In this document: one piece after another, positions 35,033-48,249 of the stretch
Layout of the letters: each line of letters starts with the position of its first letter
Numbering within the stretch: the stretch's first letter is position 1
NCBI GenBank assembly: GCA_039720395.1
Contig: CM077820.1
Coordinates: forward strand, 47,849,425-47,913,424
DNA: 64,000 nt
Source: Liquidambar formosana
Taxonomy: Eukaryota; Streptophyta; Magnoliopsida; Saxifragales; Altingiaceae
Direction: 5' to 3'
The notes under the pieces: generated by a model
Seen by the model: only the letters and a program-made list of their open reading frames with translations
Database searches by the model: none
Told to the model about the DNA's origin: nothing
Made by a program: the position numbers and the translations under genes

Positions 35033-38000
35033 ATGGGGTGTGTTCTTGGTCGAGAGCTATCGTCCGGTGTAGTCTCAGAGGCTAAGGAAGAGAAGAGAGA
35101 GAGAGAGAGGAAGAATTTGAGTGTTGAATCTGGTAGGAAGGTAGACGATGTTGTGCCGGTGAAGAGGGTCGATAGTAATGTTAGTGAGATTGAGAATGGT
35201 GAGGGGACTCAGAAGGTGGAGAAACAAGATGGTAGTCAACGGCCACGAGGCGAGAGGAGAAGGTCCAGGCCTAACCCGAGGTTGAGTAATTTGCCTAAGC
35301 ATGTACGTGGGGAGCAGGTAGCTGCTGGGTGGCCGTCTTGGCTCTCTGCGGTTGCTGGGGAAGCGATCAATGGATGGATACCTCGGCGTGCAGATACTTT
35401 TGAGAAAATTGATAAGGTTGGTCAATTTGTTAATGATTATTATTCATCTTGAATGCCCAGCTCAAATGATGTGGCAATGGTGCTTTGAAAATTATTAGCA
35501 CGGTAATGGTCATTATTAATTTGAAAGAAATGGGAGATTGAATAAGTGATAGGCCATGCTGTTTGAGATGGGAACTTCATGATGTGTAGCATTGCTTTTA
35601 TTTTGTTTTCCATTCAATTGAAGTTAATGACGTTCCTCCAATTTTTCAATTGCTAGATTGGTCAAGGAACATATAGTAATGTCTATAAAGCTAAAGATAT
35701 GTTGACGGGTAAAATCGTTGCACTAAAGAAGGTTCGGTTTGACAATTTGGAACCTGAGAGTGTGAAATTTATGGCTAGAGAGATTCTCATTTTGCGGCGA
35801 TTGGATCACCCCAATGTTGTGAAGTTGGAGGGTTTAGTTACTTCGAGGATGTCCTGTAGTTTGTACCTGGTGTTTGAGTATATGGAGCATGATTTGGCTG
35901 GACTAGCTGCAAGCCCAGGAATTAAGTTTACAGAGCCTCAGGTTAGCCTCAGTTTGTTCTCAAATTTGGATTGATGCACCTGCTCAAGGCAATAGCAAAT
36001 ATAGAATTATGCTGTTTTCATTTGATGTGTTTGCATGGCAGGTCAAATGTTACATGCATCAACTATTATCTGGACTGGAGCATTGTCACAACCGTGGTGT
36101 GCTTCACCGAGACATTAAAGGGTCAAATCTCCTTCTTGACAATGGAGGAATGCTTAAGATTGCTGACTTTGGATTGGCTTCCTTCTTTGATCCTAACCAC
36201 AGGCACCCGATGACCAGTCGGGTGGTTACTCTATGGTATCGACCACCAGAGCTTCTTCTTGGGGCTACTGATTATGATGTAGGCGTGGACCTTTGGAGTG
36301 CAGGTTGCATTTTAGCTGAGTTATTAGCTGGGAAGCCCATTATGCCTGGTCGTACAGAGGTAATTGCTATACTTTTTGTCTTAATAATTTTTAAGTTATA
36401 TATATATATTGATGAAGTAAACATTATAAAAAAGGCAAAGCTTAAGTACATAAGACATATACAAAAGCTAACCAAAAGAAAGGCTATAGCGAAAAAAATA
36501 TATAAGAAATTAACAAAAGACAAATTGTGGTCATTTATATGGCTACAAAACCACCAAAAAATAGTCTTAACAAAAAGAGACTTGAGCTCAAGAATGGATG
36601 ACGTCTTCTCTTCAAAATTTCCTATGATTCCTTTCTTTCCAAATGCACCAAAAGAGAGCATGAGGAACCATATCCCAAACCACCCTTTTATTCTTTCTAG
36701 CGGCTTTGGTCCTCCACTGAATGAGAAGATGGTAGTTGTAAGTTATATTGTTGCTATGTGCTCTTTATTTGTTGAAATGATCACAACTGAAGTCATTTTT
36801 ATTTGTGAAATGACTTGTTTGTGACCCTTTATGTAGGTTGATTATATTTGACTCCTAGACATACTCGCTCTTGAAACTATTTGGTCCGGTAACATGGGAT
36901 CCGTTTTAGGAATTATTAAACAAAATGGAGCTTGGGAGGAGCCTCCCATAAGTGTGCCACATATGATTATTGGAAATTAATTGAGTCTAGCCATTATAGT
37001 TGTTGGCCTGGTTTGCTTTCTGTGTTTATTTGTTCTGTGGTAAAAGCCCCTCATTGTGTGAGTGGAGGTTTGGTTTTGGAATGGAGTTTCTAGGAAGGGA
37101 GAGAAGTTTCTGTAAATGTGGATGCTTCTCTTTTGTTCTCATTCTCGAGTTTTCCCCCTTCTTCCTCATAAGAAATGGATGGTCTTCTCCAAGATAAGGA
37201 AGGAGGAGGTCTCTTTGTTTTATGTTAGGTTGTCCATTCCTGGAAGGAATATCCTAAAATTTATATGAAATTTCTCTTATATGTAGTCTTATCATATGAA
37301 GGCCACTTGTTTGGCCTTATAGATTGGATCCTGGAAAGTCCATCTCATGAGAGACAACCCTTCTAGTGAGGAGTTTAAGGGAACAAAAGGGCAAAACATC
37401 ATTTCATCACTTCGTTAGTGAGCCTCATCAACGTCCAAATAAAAATGTTCTCTGTTTAGTTACAAGTGATACTGGATGGCCACATTCATGGTCCCAGGCT
37501 CAGTCATGTCGGCTGTGGATCTGCTTCTGTTTAAAACTGTGGAACTATGCAGCCTTGGGTGAGGTTTGCATGCTAACCTTGGGCCTCCCACTATGCCTGT
37601 GGGTCTGTTTCTGAATTGTGATGTCTGCATGTGACCATGACCCTCTTCTTTTCTTATAAAAACAGGATAAATGGGGAAATGAACATAATTCTGATTGCAA
37701 ATATAGGTGATTTGGTTGTAGTATATAGTAAATTGCCATTTCTTCAGTGGTAGGAACATATCTTTATTGAATTCATCTAACCATCTGTCTATTGTTTCGT
37801 GGAGTAACATTGCATCATTGGATCAGTTGGTACTTGCATGTCAATGGTTGGCTTTCTTGGGGCCTTGAAAGTGTGCATCATCTCATTTATCTCAAATTTA
37901 AGTGTTGTAAGTTAAAAAAAATCAGTACATAGCATATATTTTATGGTGCCTGGAATTCAATTTTTTTCCTGCATTTTAGACATTAACATGCGGAGAATGT

Positions 38001-39169
38001 CTGACTTATTGTTTGCTATTAACAATAGTTTTTTCTGTCACTTAGGTGGAGCAACTACATAAGATATACAAGCTATGTGGTTCGCCTTCTGATGAATACT
38101 GGAAAAAATCAAAGTTGCCAAATGCAACCATATTCAAGCCCCAGGTGCCTTACAAACGATGCATAGCAGAGACATTTAAAGACTTCCCACCATCATCACT
38201 GCCACTTATTGAAACTCTTCTTGCAATTGATCCTGCTGAACGTCTGACGGCCACGTATGCATTAAGTAGTGAAGTAAGTGCTTTTAGTTCCTTGATTTCT
38301 ATCCCATTTTGTATCCCTCTTTGTGTCGTGAATCATCGTCATTCCTTGATATTGATGCTGTTATGGGTTGTTTCTCCTTAGTATGTACCTTTCCTTATAC
38401 TAGATGACTAGAGAAATGTCTCTTGAGGTGATTCTTGATCTATGTTGGGTGGCAAAAATGCTGTTAATATTTGTTTGCATGATGCATTAAACCAGCACAA
38501 TGGAGTTCAATGTGATTGCAGAGGGCCTGTTGACATGATCATAAGATGGAATATTTGAAGTTGTATATTCAGGAAGCAGGAGGAAACTTGAAAGTCTAGA
38601 GAAACTTAATGCCTAGTTGCATTTGCTGAGATTTCAGATAAATTTTTATGAAATCAGAAAAAATGATTTTCAGTATCAACAGAGGAAAGAAAAATATATA
38701 TGGATATAATATTATGGCGTTATGTAAGAATTGGTAGTGTTAGGCTCAAATGTGATCACAATAAGTAATCTGATAATGACATTGACCAAACATAATGTCA
38801 TAACATGAATCAGGAGAATGGAAATGGTGTTGATGAAGAGATTGGGCAAAAGGATTCTTGAGATGATTTGAATGGAGTGGCATGCGACTACAGGGATCCA
38901 TTCCTATAAGGACGTGTTGATGTAAGTTACATCAGCACATGCATTGGGGGTTTGTACCCTATAACCCACCAATGCATGGGGTAAAATCCCCAATGCATGT
39001 GTTGATGTAACTTACATCAACACGGTCTTATAGGACCGGACCCGTGCAACTATATATCTATATATTTTTAATGAGCATGCTAAATTTGTTTCAGTCCAAG
39101 TGAATTAGGAAATTCCTTTGTCTTCATTTTGAAGACCAAATAAATATAATAGTCGCTCTCTCTCTTTCT

Positions 39170-39218
<49 letters not shown>

Positions 39219-42200
39219 TTCAACTATTGTACTGTATTGATCAGTCACATAGGGGAGCACTCCTAATCCTTGTGGACACATGCAATAGCCTGCAAACCAC
39301 CTGGAAAAGCAAGTTCGTAGTGGGGCAGTTATGATTCAAACAATTAAGCACTTGTCACTTGTCCTTGAAAAACAGGACTTTAAACACTATTTGTGCTTGA
39401 TGGTGATTCTGTTGTTTCTTTTCTTTTTTGGAAGGGTGCCTTTGGTACAGCTTTATATAGATATCTTTATCGTCCTAGGCAATTTGTAACATCATAGTAT
39501 TGCATGTGCAACAACTGGGATTTGAGCAAGTAATATGATCTTTGGTAGTCCTTTTAATTCCTATGAAATTGGTTCTTTTAATTGCAGTGTTTAAAGGTAA
39601 TTGTTATGTATCCCGTCCTTTTTTGTCATGAGTGAAATAGATCCAATTAGTTGATTAGGTACAAGGTCATATTGTTTTTTTATTTTTTATTTTATTTTTT
39701 TTCCCCCCCTTAGACGGAATTAAGGAATTCTTGGGAGATAACTACCACTATCTCTGTATACGGCATTACCTGAAACCTCAAGTTGATGTTCTAACTAACT
39801 GGAAGGATGGCTGTTGAAGGTTCTCATAGACTGAATTTTTTATCTTTTACTTTTTGATGAAGTAATTGTTGTACAAGACAAAAGAGGCATAGCCAGGTAC
39901 ATAAGGGTACATAAGGCATTTCTCATGGACTGAATTAAATTTCCTAAGGTTGAATATACTATTATAGGAATCTCTGCGTTCAGATTCTGCCTTTCCGGAA
40001 TTTCCTGATCATAAATGATGTAAATGATATTTTTCTTCTCCAATACCTGAAAATGATCCTTACATAACAGTGGTTACCTGCTTAGTGTCTGAACTCTGAA
40101 GTTCTACCAAGTTGTTAATTTAGATAAATTTCTTTCCTGTAGGGTATTCTTTTGAACTCTGTGCCTATAAATCCCCTTTACTCCTCTTATTCCTTTTGTG
40201 CAGTTTTTCAAGACAAAACCCTATGCTTGTGAACCTTCTAGTCTCCCACAATACCCTCCAAGCAAGGAGATGGATGCCAAACGAAGGGATGATGAAGCTC
40301 GAAGGTATGGATGGATTTTAACGTTGCTTTTTACAAATTCATTACTTCTGTTTGTTTCTGGGACACTATTTTTAAAATTTGTTTATATAACTTAAGGTGT
40401 GAGTTTACACACACACATACGAAAAGAAGCTTGAATGAACTTAAGGTGTGAGTGTCTACACTGTATTGATTATTTACAACCCTCAGTATAAGTTTCGGTA
40501 TTTATTGGAGTTTATGCATTTGTTTTTTTTTTTTTTTAAGATAAAAATTATTTTGCTTAGGACAGGTGAGGGGTCGAGGCACCCCCTTTTTTGCTTAACA
40601 TAATAACTTCTTTTTTTTTCCTAAAAGATTTTATTTTCATTTTAAAATTTCATTTTTTGTAACCTCCTCTCTCTCTCTCTCTCTCTTCATTTTCTAACTC
40701 TGGAGCTCAAATGCCCAATGCCCAATAACATAGTCAAAATTTATTGTTTTTGCAAAGATGTTGACATTGTAGTTCATTAATCCAAATTTCATACTTCAGC
40801 TTGAAATTTAGGGAGATTATTGTAGGCATAAAGGTAGTGTTTTAATGTATGGTTTGTGAGAAAGTCATAACATTGAAATTGCAGTGAATGTGATGGAGTG
40901 AGGCGAAGTTTGCATTGTGTTTTGTTGTACGTCAGATACACCATGGCTTTCCTTTATCTTGCACTATCTAAGATTCAAACAGAGGCTTAGGGTTTGTTGT
41001 TTAGGCAACCTTTCCATCAATAGAATGTATTTTATCTGACAGAGATCAAACACGAAAGTGAAATTAGATTTCAAAGTAAGTTAATTGAACAGTTACTATA
41101 TATTTCTAGTGGTCTGTGACAGGTGTTATGCATATGAAAAAGGTGAGACGTATAATGGGGTGAAATCTAGATTTGGTGTTAAAAAGTAAAGATACTTTCT
41201 ATGTAGTTCTCATTGTATTAAAATTGGTTTTGTCAGGTCTGTCTTGGACTCTTGGTACATTATTATGTATTTCAATATGTATTTAACACTTATTCCTCAA
41301 GCCTTATTGAGGTTGAAGAGATGTTAAATTTGTGATAAAATATGTAAGATTTGTACTTTCGAATGAACTAGGTGTGTTGAAGGTTGAGTTGCTACAAACT
41401 TTGGGCATCACCTAGGATTAGCTATGCAGATATCCTCTATTCACGTTTTCTTTTGGTCCATATGGAACTTCTTTGGGAAAAGTTTGACATAACCTATATT
41501 ATGTTGCCATCATTACAGTTTCCCTTATGTTAGCTCCTCTACCCTCCCCTTTTTTTTTCTCGTTATTTTTTGGTCTATCTTCTCTGCAGGACATGTACAC
41601 ATATTTTTCATCCATGATGTGAAAGTTAAAACCTGAATTAAAATTTATGACTGTGCAGGCTAAGAGCTGCTAGCAAAGCCCAGGGTGATGTTGTGAAGAA
41701 AACACGTTCACGTGATCGTGTTAGGGCATATCCTGCTCCAGAAGCCAATGCTGAGCTTCAATCTAATCTTGATGTAAGACTGATATATTACCCTTGTCCA
41801 CTATCAACGTCTTGTAGGTTTAGGTATATTGTGAAATTGCTGGATAAAGATTTTGACTCAGATCATAGTCTATTTCTTCTTCTTCTTCTTCCAATACCTC
41901 TTTTATCATGGTTTGAAAGGGGTTGTGAGCCCAGCTACTGAGAAACAAACCTGGGCCTAGCACTCCCCTAAAACCTGAGGCCAAAGCAAAGAACCAACCG
42001 TTTGGGTGGCTAGCAAAAACGGACCCCAAAAAATATGAGCCAGTCAGCTCTGTTTTAATTTCAATGATAGCATTATGTAGAGAGTATTGGCAGGGTTACT
42101 ATCATTTGGAATGCTAGTAAGGTGGGCAGATAGTCACATACTAATAATATGCTGATAGTAGTCTGATTATGTATATGCATATATAGGAGTGAAAATAAAA

Positions 42201-44242
42201 GAGTAATAATAAAACGGACCCCAAAAAATATGAGACAGTCAACTCTGTTTTAATTTCAATGATAGCATTATGTAGAGAGTATTGGCAGGGTTACTATCAT
42301 TTGGAATGTTAGTAAGGTGGGCAGATAGTCACATACTAATGATATGCTGATAGTAGTCCGATGATGTATATGCATATTAGGAGTGAAAATAAAATAGTAA
42401 TAACAAAAACGGAAGAGGAAAAGAAAATAAAAATTGAAGAAAGAAGACAGATGACAAAGATTAATTCATGGTGAGATGGAGAAAATTCCAACTAATAACC
42501 TCTTAAGTCTAAAACACATCCTCTCAGTCAGAAAGTTAGATTCCATGTTTGTGGATCTAGGAGACTATGAAACTAAATATCAATGGTCCGGCGAAAGTTC
42601 GTAGATTTTTCAAATCAAATAAAAAAATCTCCAAGGGCCAATAAAGCCACTTATTGCACGTCTAATTACAAAATCTGAATTATCCCCACTTGCCCAACTA
42701 AGCAAGCCACTTTTAGTCCCCAAATGACAGCAAGTGGTTCCACACTTCCACCTCACCTGTTAGTTTGGAAAAAGTAAAGATGATCTTATGCAAGAGGCAG
42801 CTGTTAAGTTTTCTTTTCTCAGAAAACAATGGGAAGAAACTGCAAAAAAAATCTGGTGTATCACTATAGAACTGATTCAACATCCATGTATCTATGCAAC
42901 TTACATATGATAACTCAGTTCATTTATAAAACTAAAGAAGGAAAATGATTCAATATTTGATATTTAAGGTCATCAGGTTTGATTATGAGAAGGAAAACCT
43001 CCTACTTCAGTGACAAATATACACAATCAGGTTCTTGATCTCTGTAGCTGATTGAATCGTTTGTTTTTTGTCAAATCCCAACATGTTCTCCTTGATTATC
43101 ATTATCTACAATATAAGCACAAAGCTTTAAATGAGATTTGGGAAATAAAGGTACTGTGTTCACAAGTTTCAAGCAAAACAATAGAAGCAGTTTTAAGAGT
43201 TCTTGTTGGAACTTCTGATGCTATTTAAGTTCTGGTCTGTTTTGTTTGAGAACTTTCAAAAACCTGATGTTTATACTTCAATTGCTTTACCGTACTACAG
43301 TAATAAGTAGTCAGGTTTGTATTGGAGCTGTCAGAAGTATATGTATAATTAGCAATACTTATTTTCTGTTTTCTGGAGAATAATTGTCCTAATTTCTCGT
43401 CTCCCCAATTCTTTGACTCTTGTTTTTCCTACTAGCTTTTTTATGACAATAGATTGGGTGGTGATTAGACAATTTTAAGCTTGTTCAGGGTGAAGAGCTC
43501 GCTAAATGTCACCTGTTCACTTGCAAAACTCAAACTGGCATTTAATGTATCAAAGCCTGTTCATTTAATGTATGGTTCATATGGAGAACTCAAACTCAAA
43601 CTATCATTTAGTGTATGGTTCATATGGAGAACAAGGAATTAAAATTCTGAACTTGTCTTATTTTCTACTTAAGGAACAGGCAATGTATCAAAGCTTGTTT
43701 ATTTCTGGACGAGCCTAAGCTCATCTGTATGCCACTTTCCTTTGTCGATCTTCTGATTCCTGAGTTGGAGTACTTGGAGATGTGCATGCTTATACATAAA
43801 ATGCCACTTTACCAGATTTTAGATTTACTCACAACTAAAGTTCCAATGAGTGACTTGTAATTGTTTGAAGTTTTTTACTACATTTGGTTTCTATCTAAAA
43901 CAGCGACGGCGTCTAATTACCCATGCAAATGCAAAGAGCAAGAGTGAAAAATTTCCTCCACCACACCAGGATGGAGCACTCGGCTTTCCATTGGGTGCTT
44001 CACATCACATTGATCCTGCCTTGGTTCCTGCTGATGTCCCATTCAGTTCCACCTCATTCACTTATTCAAAAGAGCCAGTCCAAACTTGGTCGGGTCCGTT
44101 GGTTGACCCTGCTGCTGTTGGCACTCGAAGACGAAGAAAGCATGCTACAGTTGATGCACGAGAATATCCAAAACCATCAACAAATGGCAGAAAAGATAAA
44201 AGTAGTGATGCTCATGTTAAAGGAAAGGAAAGCATAGCTTGA
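35033..44242 (+). CDS. CDK-like protein kinase of the At1g54610/IBS1 class
   Basis: Coding exons are 35033-35416, 35657-35941, 36042-36359, 38046-38273, 40204-40304, 41659-41773 and 43904-44242, in phase, giving 589 residues. The N-terminus MGCVLGRE has Gly2 and Cys3, a pattern for N-myristoylation and palmitoylation, so membrane attachment is likely. A basic, Arg-rich linker precedes the kinase domain: IGQGTYSNVYKA glycine loop, ALKKVRFD with the ATP-binding lysine, HRDIKGSNLLL catalytic loop, ADFGLASFF, TSRVVTLWYRPPELL activation segment. The C-helix reads PESVKFMAREI in place of canonical PSTAIRE, characteristic of this plant-only class, so classical cyclin dependence is uncertain. After the kinase domain come FFKTKPYACEPSSLPQYPPS and a Ser/Pro-rich, basic tail. 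No lesion is visible. Confidence 0.93.
36380..36760 (-). mobile_element. LINE 3' fragment in kinase intron 3, antisense
   Basis: The minus strand reads VPHALFWCIWKERNHRKF, the typical end of plant L1 ORF2. It is followed by decayed sequence down to a TTGATGAAGTAA / AAGTACATAAG 3' end shared with 39850-39910. Stops interrupt the frame. Confidence 0.6.
38883..39052. mobile_element. hAT-type MITE with 8-bp target duplications
   Basis: A 154-bp element (38891-39044) begins CAGGGATCCATTCCTATAAG and ends with the imperfect inverse (CTTATAGGACCGGACCCG). Internally GTGTTGATGTAAGTTACATC and ATGCATTGGGG recur in inverted order, so the element folds back along most of its length. It is flanked by TGCGACTA (38883-38890) and TGCAACTA (39045-39052), an 8-bp duplication with one mismatch. 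The CAGGG terminus and 8-bp duplication are hAT features. Confidence 0.8.
39160..39211. repeat. (CT)n microsatellite in kinase intron 4
   Basis: An interrupted CT tract ends with more than 18 uninterrupted CT units. Confidence 0.9.
39840..39990 (-). mobile_element. LINE 3' end fragment in kinase intron 4, antisense
   Basis: TTTTTGATGAAGTAATTGT followed by AAAAGAGGCATAGCCAGGTA and ACATAAG matches the 3' end at 36395-36455. Only the terminal part remains. Confidence 0.4.
42016..42404. repeat. 195-bp tandem duplication in kinase intron 6
   Basis: The unit starting AAAACGGACCCCAAAAAATA occurs at 42016-42210 and 42211-42404. There are about a dozen differences (for example GAGCCAGTCAGC versus GAGACAGTCAAC). 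It is a diverged tandem duplication in non-coding DNA. Confidence 0.9.
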
Positions 44243-46382
44243 TATGGTTGCATATGTTGAGAATTGGATATGCTGAACTGCCTATGCTGACACAATTTCA
44301 TGGGAGTCTTGGTGCTACATGGCACATGGGTACTAAATCACCCCTGAAAGACTGGCAAATGTGTACTCAGAGGTAAAATTTATTCATCTTCATTTTCTTT
44401 CTCTTTTCAAAGATAAAAGAATATATATTTTTTTCCCTGTTTTATTTGTTGGGATGGTGAGAAGCTTATCCTGTTATGTACATTTTATTTTCCCTTTTTA
44501 ATTCCTGTGTTGAGAACTGAATACTGTTCAAATTAGTGAAAATTCTAATAAATGCTTGAGAGTCCCATTCCTGTGTTTATTCCTTTCTTACCATTCTGAC
44601 TTCTTCAGTTTGTTTGTGTTTTTTTTTTTTTTTTTTTTTTTTTTTGGTGTGTGGCTGGGACTGACTTCTTCAGGTAGATGCTTCCTAATTCAATGGATCA
44701 CAATTCACAACCTTTTTCTGTCTCTGTCATTTGTTCCTTTTAATTTTTAAAAGCAAGTTCTGCTTCAGAGTTCGAAGTTTTCAGACGTGCAGTGTATTCA
44801 CAGTATAGTTTGGGGGGTGTTTGTTTCCAATGAAATGTGACATATATTCAACCTTTTTTTTTCCTTCTCAATGTTAATTGTTTGAAGTTCTGAGTATTGA
44901 ATGAAAGAGGCTGATCCTTTCAATTTGGTTGTTGAAGGGCCTTCATCCATGAAGGGTGTAGGGAAAATGTAACAGAAATACTATCATGAAACTACAATTC
45001 AACAGCTCAAGACTTGGATCCTTCAAAAGGTTTGATTGCTCCAATCAAGAGAAAAGGGTTTGCTTATTTGCATTGATGCTTTAGTTTTAAATTTTCAACC
45101 AGCAAGTAACATTTGAACTACATATGAATAAAATGAGATCGTATTGTTGGAAGTTCTGACAGTGGTCTGGATGATCAAAAATGGAGAAACGAAATCCACT
45201 ACTTCGAAGATGTTGAAAATATTTTGGACCTCTATTTTTCCATATTTTCATGTGAGAACCCTAAAATGAGATTGAAACATCTTGCAAGTGGATAAGTTGA
45301 AGGCAGTGTTTCGAATCCCTTGACTGGTCTGGATGGTTTGAGCGATACCAACCCGAATCGACCTTTTTTTCCAAAAATTTGTTTACTTATTTATCCTGTT
45401 TTTATCATCAATGGGTTCAGGTGGTTGAAATCAATCTTAGCACTGGTGGATGATCCTTCTGTGGATAGATTACAGTCTCGGTTAAAATTTACTAGTGGAA
45501 GGAGAACTAGAAACCAGGCCTTTCCTATGGTTCGACCTCTGGTTTGGGTTTAAAAGGACTTGTTGTCTTGTTGAAGGACTTGTTGAAGGACTTGTTGTAG
45601 GGTTGAGTCTTTATTGTTTTTTGGTTTTAGGAAAGGGTGAGGGCTAACCCCTCTCCCTTTTACATTTTGTAATTGTTTTTTATGCATTGTGATTGTGCCT
45701 GATTTTATATTATAACATGTGTCATCCACGTTACATCACATGAGATACCATCCAACAAACGAAAAATCATTTATGAACTTAGTTGTGTGATCTTATGTTA
45801 ATGGTTTTTGTTTCATTATATAGTGTTTTTCGTGATACGACGGATATGCTGCCCATTCTGTCCTTTAAATGGTGCCTCACTTGTGGTATATAAAATAAAG
45901 TATGATCAAGTTATCACATGTTCACACACACACAGGAAAAAAAAGGTATTAGGAAAAAAAAATGGAAAAAAAGGGAGGATTCAGACTTCCCTTATTTTGC
46001 TACCCAAAAAAAAAAAAAAAATGGACTTCCTTCTTTCCCCCTCTGGGGTGGGGTTGTGTAGCCCATAGGCTGATCTTTCCTCGGGACCTCCAAAAAAACA
46101 TATAATAGTGACCTTTGTGGGAGTTGTTTATACTTTATATAGGGATCCATTAGGAAGAAGCAGCACCAAGCCACCAATGCCAGCTTAAATGCCTTTATTT
46201 TCTATTGTTCTTTCCTTCTTGGGAAATCGAATGCCTTCTCACGAAAGTCATACAAATCAAAGTATTCTCTTGCTTTGGCGATTCCGTTTTATTACCATTT
46301 TTTTTATAAAGAAAATATAAAAAAAACAAAAAACAAAAAACAAAGATAGTAAGGATGGTGTCCTCACCTAATCTCTTCATAA

Positions 46383-46436
<54 letters not shown>

Positions 46437-47740
46437 TCACGAAAGAGACCTTTAAAAAAAGAAAAAAAAAAAAAAACGAAGAATAGGAAAGTGTTCTCAC
46501 ATGCTTGTCATGAGTTCTCTCATCATTTATTCTATACTATATTTAGGAGTTATGTTGACATGACAGCCTAAAAACCTTTTTCTTTAAAACTCTCTTCTCA
46601 TCTTACTTTTGGGCCCACTAATGTTTCTCCTCCTCTTTTTTATAGTAATTTTTTTTCAGGTCTTTTTATTTTAAAATTTGAAACCTCCTCTTAAAAGGTC
46701 ATCAGTTGTCATTAAGCATATAAATTGAATTTTTTTGTTCTTTTGGCCAATAAGATATCTGGAGTTTGCAATTTTTGAACATCGTGTGGGTCTCTACTAG
46801 TTTTGAATAATTAAAAGAGTATGCCTCTCAGTAGTTCTCATGGTCCAAGAGATTCTCAATTCTCAAATTTACGACTTCATGCTATCCGGATGCAAAGGGT
46901 GCCATTAAAACAAAATGAAATTGTACTGATCAAGGTATAATTAATTTGCTCACTTCTTAACAACTACTCCTTTATATATAGACATCATTATTATTATGGG
47001 CATCCATCTAGTTGTTAAATATTAATTGATTAGCATAAAGATAGTTAATCCCAGTATTACTTTGAGCATTAATTATCAAACTTTTAAACAACCTAATCAA
47101 TTACAACTAAGCAGACATGATAACTCGACACCTCATAATACGTTGACAAAATGCTGGTTTTGTGTGATTATTTTTGCACTAGGTTCTTGTAAAACCCCCT
47201 CCCCCCCTTCTCCCCCTCTTGCTTTCTGATATATATTTCCCATCAATCAAACGGGGCCGTCAATGATAATATAACTTACCATCATATCTTCCCTCTATGT
47301 TGGAGAAGGTTTTAATGAACTTTATTGAATTAGATTTTTAGGGAAGCACAAAGTTAGTATGACATGAGATACGGCATAGTATTGTATATATAAGTTATGC
47401 GTTTTTTTAACGTGTGCCCTAAGGCCATATGTTAAACTATAATTAATGATTAAATTATTGTATTAGAAATGATGAAAATGTATTGTAAATGGTGAAAGTT
47501 GTTTGGAAAACTACGAAAACATATTTTTCATGCACTGATTGGTTATTAATTGCAATTTAACATGTGCCTTTAAGGAACACGTTAAGAAAACCCGTAAGTT
47601 ATTTATTTTCATAAGTAAAATATAATTTTTCAGAATGGGCAAAAAAAAAAAAAAAAAAATGTATATATTAATATTAAGAAAAATGAAAAATTGAAAATAA
47701 AGCTCTAAGCATTGCAGCAGATGAATTGGACCACAAGCTT
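44243..47740. other. Kinase 3' UTR and intergenic region
   Basis: A T run of 25 bases lies at 44621-44645. A GTTTCGAATCCC B-box-like word at 45309-45320 has no matching A box. The remainder is AT-rich without a supported gene. Confidence 0.4.
46391..46434. repeat. (AT)n microsatellite
   Basis: About 22 AT dinucleotides directly follow an A run. Confidence 0.95.
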
Positions 47741-47751
47741 TCTTGGAAACC

Positions 47752-47762
47752 ATATATAAAAG
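47752..47762 (+). promoter_or_regulatory. TATA box of HASTY
   Basis: ATATATAAAAG lies about 215 bases before the ATG, followed by a pyrimidine-rich leader with a (CT)n tract at 47850-47873. Confidence 0.55.
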
Positions 47763-47841
47763 AGGAACATTTCCTTTTCTTTCCTTTCTTTTTCCTTCTC
47801 CTCTCTACTGCTTCTCATTCTCACTGCAACCTCTCTCCCTT

Positions 47842-47872
<31 letters not shown>

Positions 47873-47970
47873 TTCTCTATATGTTATTTTCCAAACCCAC
47901 AAATTTCTCACTTATTCCTCTCTTCAAAAGAACCCAAAAAACCGTGTCAAAACCTTAGTCAGAAGCAGTG

Positions 47971-48215
47971 ATGGAGGATAGCAGCAGCGCTGCCAACAAT
48001 GTCGCTCGAGCTATAGTCGCTGCCCTCGACTGGAACTCTTCCCCTGATGCGAGAAAAGCCGCTGTTTCCTATTTAGAATCAGTAACTCCTCTCTCCCCTC
48101 TCCCCTCTCTCTCTCTATATATATATATCTATATCAATTTCTCTCCCTACCAATCTGTGTCTGATCATCTCTGGTTTTTTTTTTTTTTTATTTACAATTT
48201 GTATGTTTTGTGAGT

Positions 48216-48249
<34 letters not shown>

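Noticed and set aside
35075..35425. Minus-strand ORF opposite kinase exon 1
   Set aside because: It is a shadow of the Arg/Glu-rich coding sequence.
45300..45330. tRNA or SINE from a GTTTCGAATCCC B-box-like word
   Set aside because: There is no A box at the right distance and no cloverleaf.
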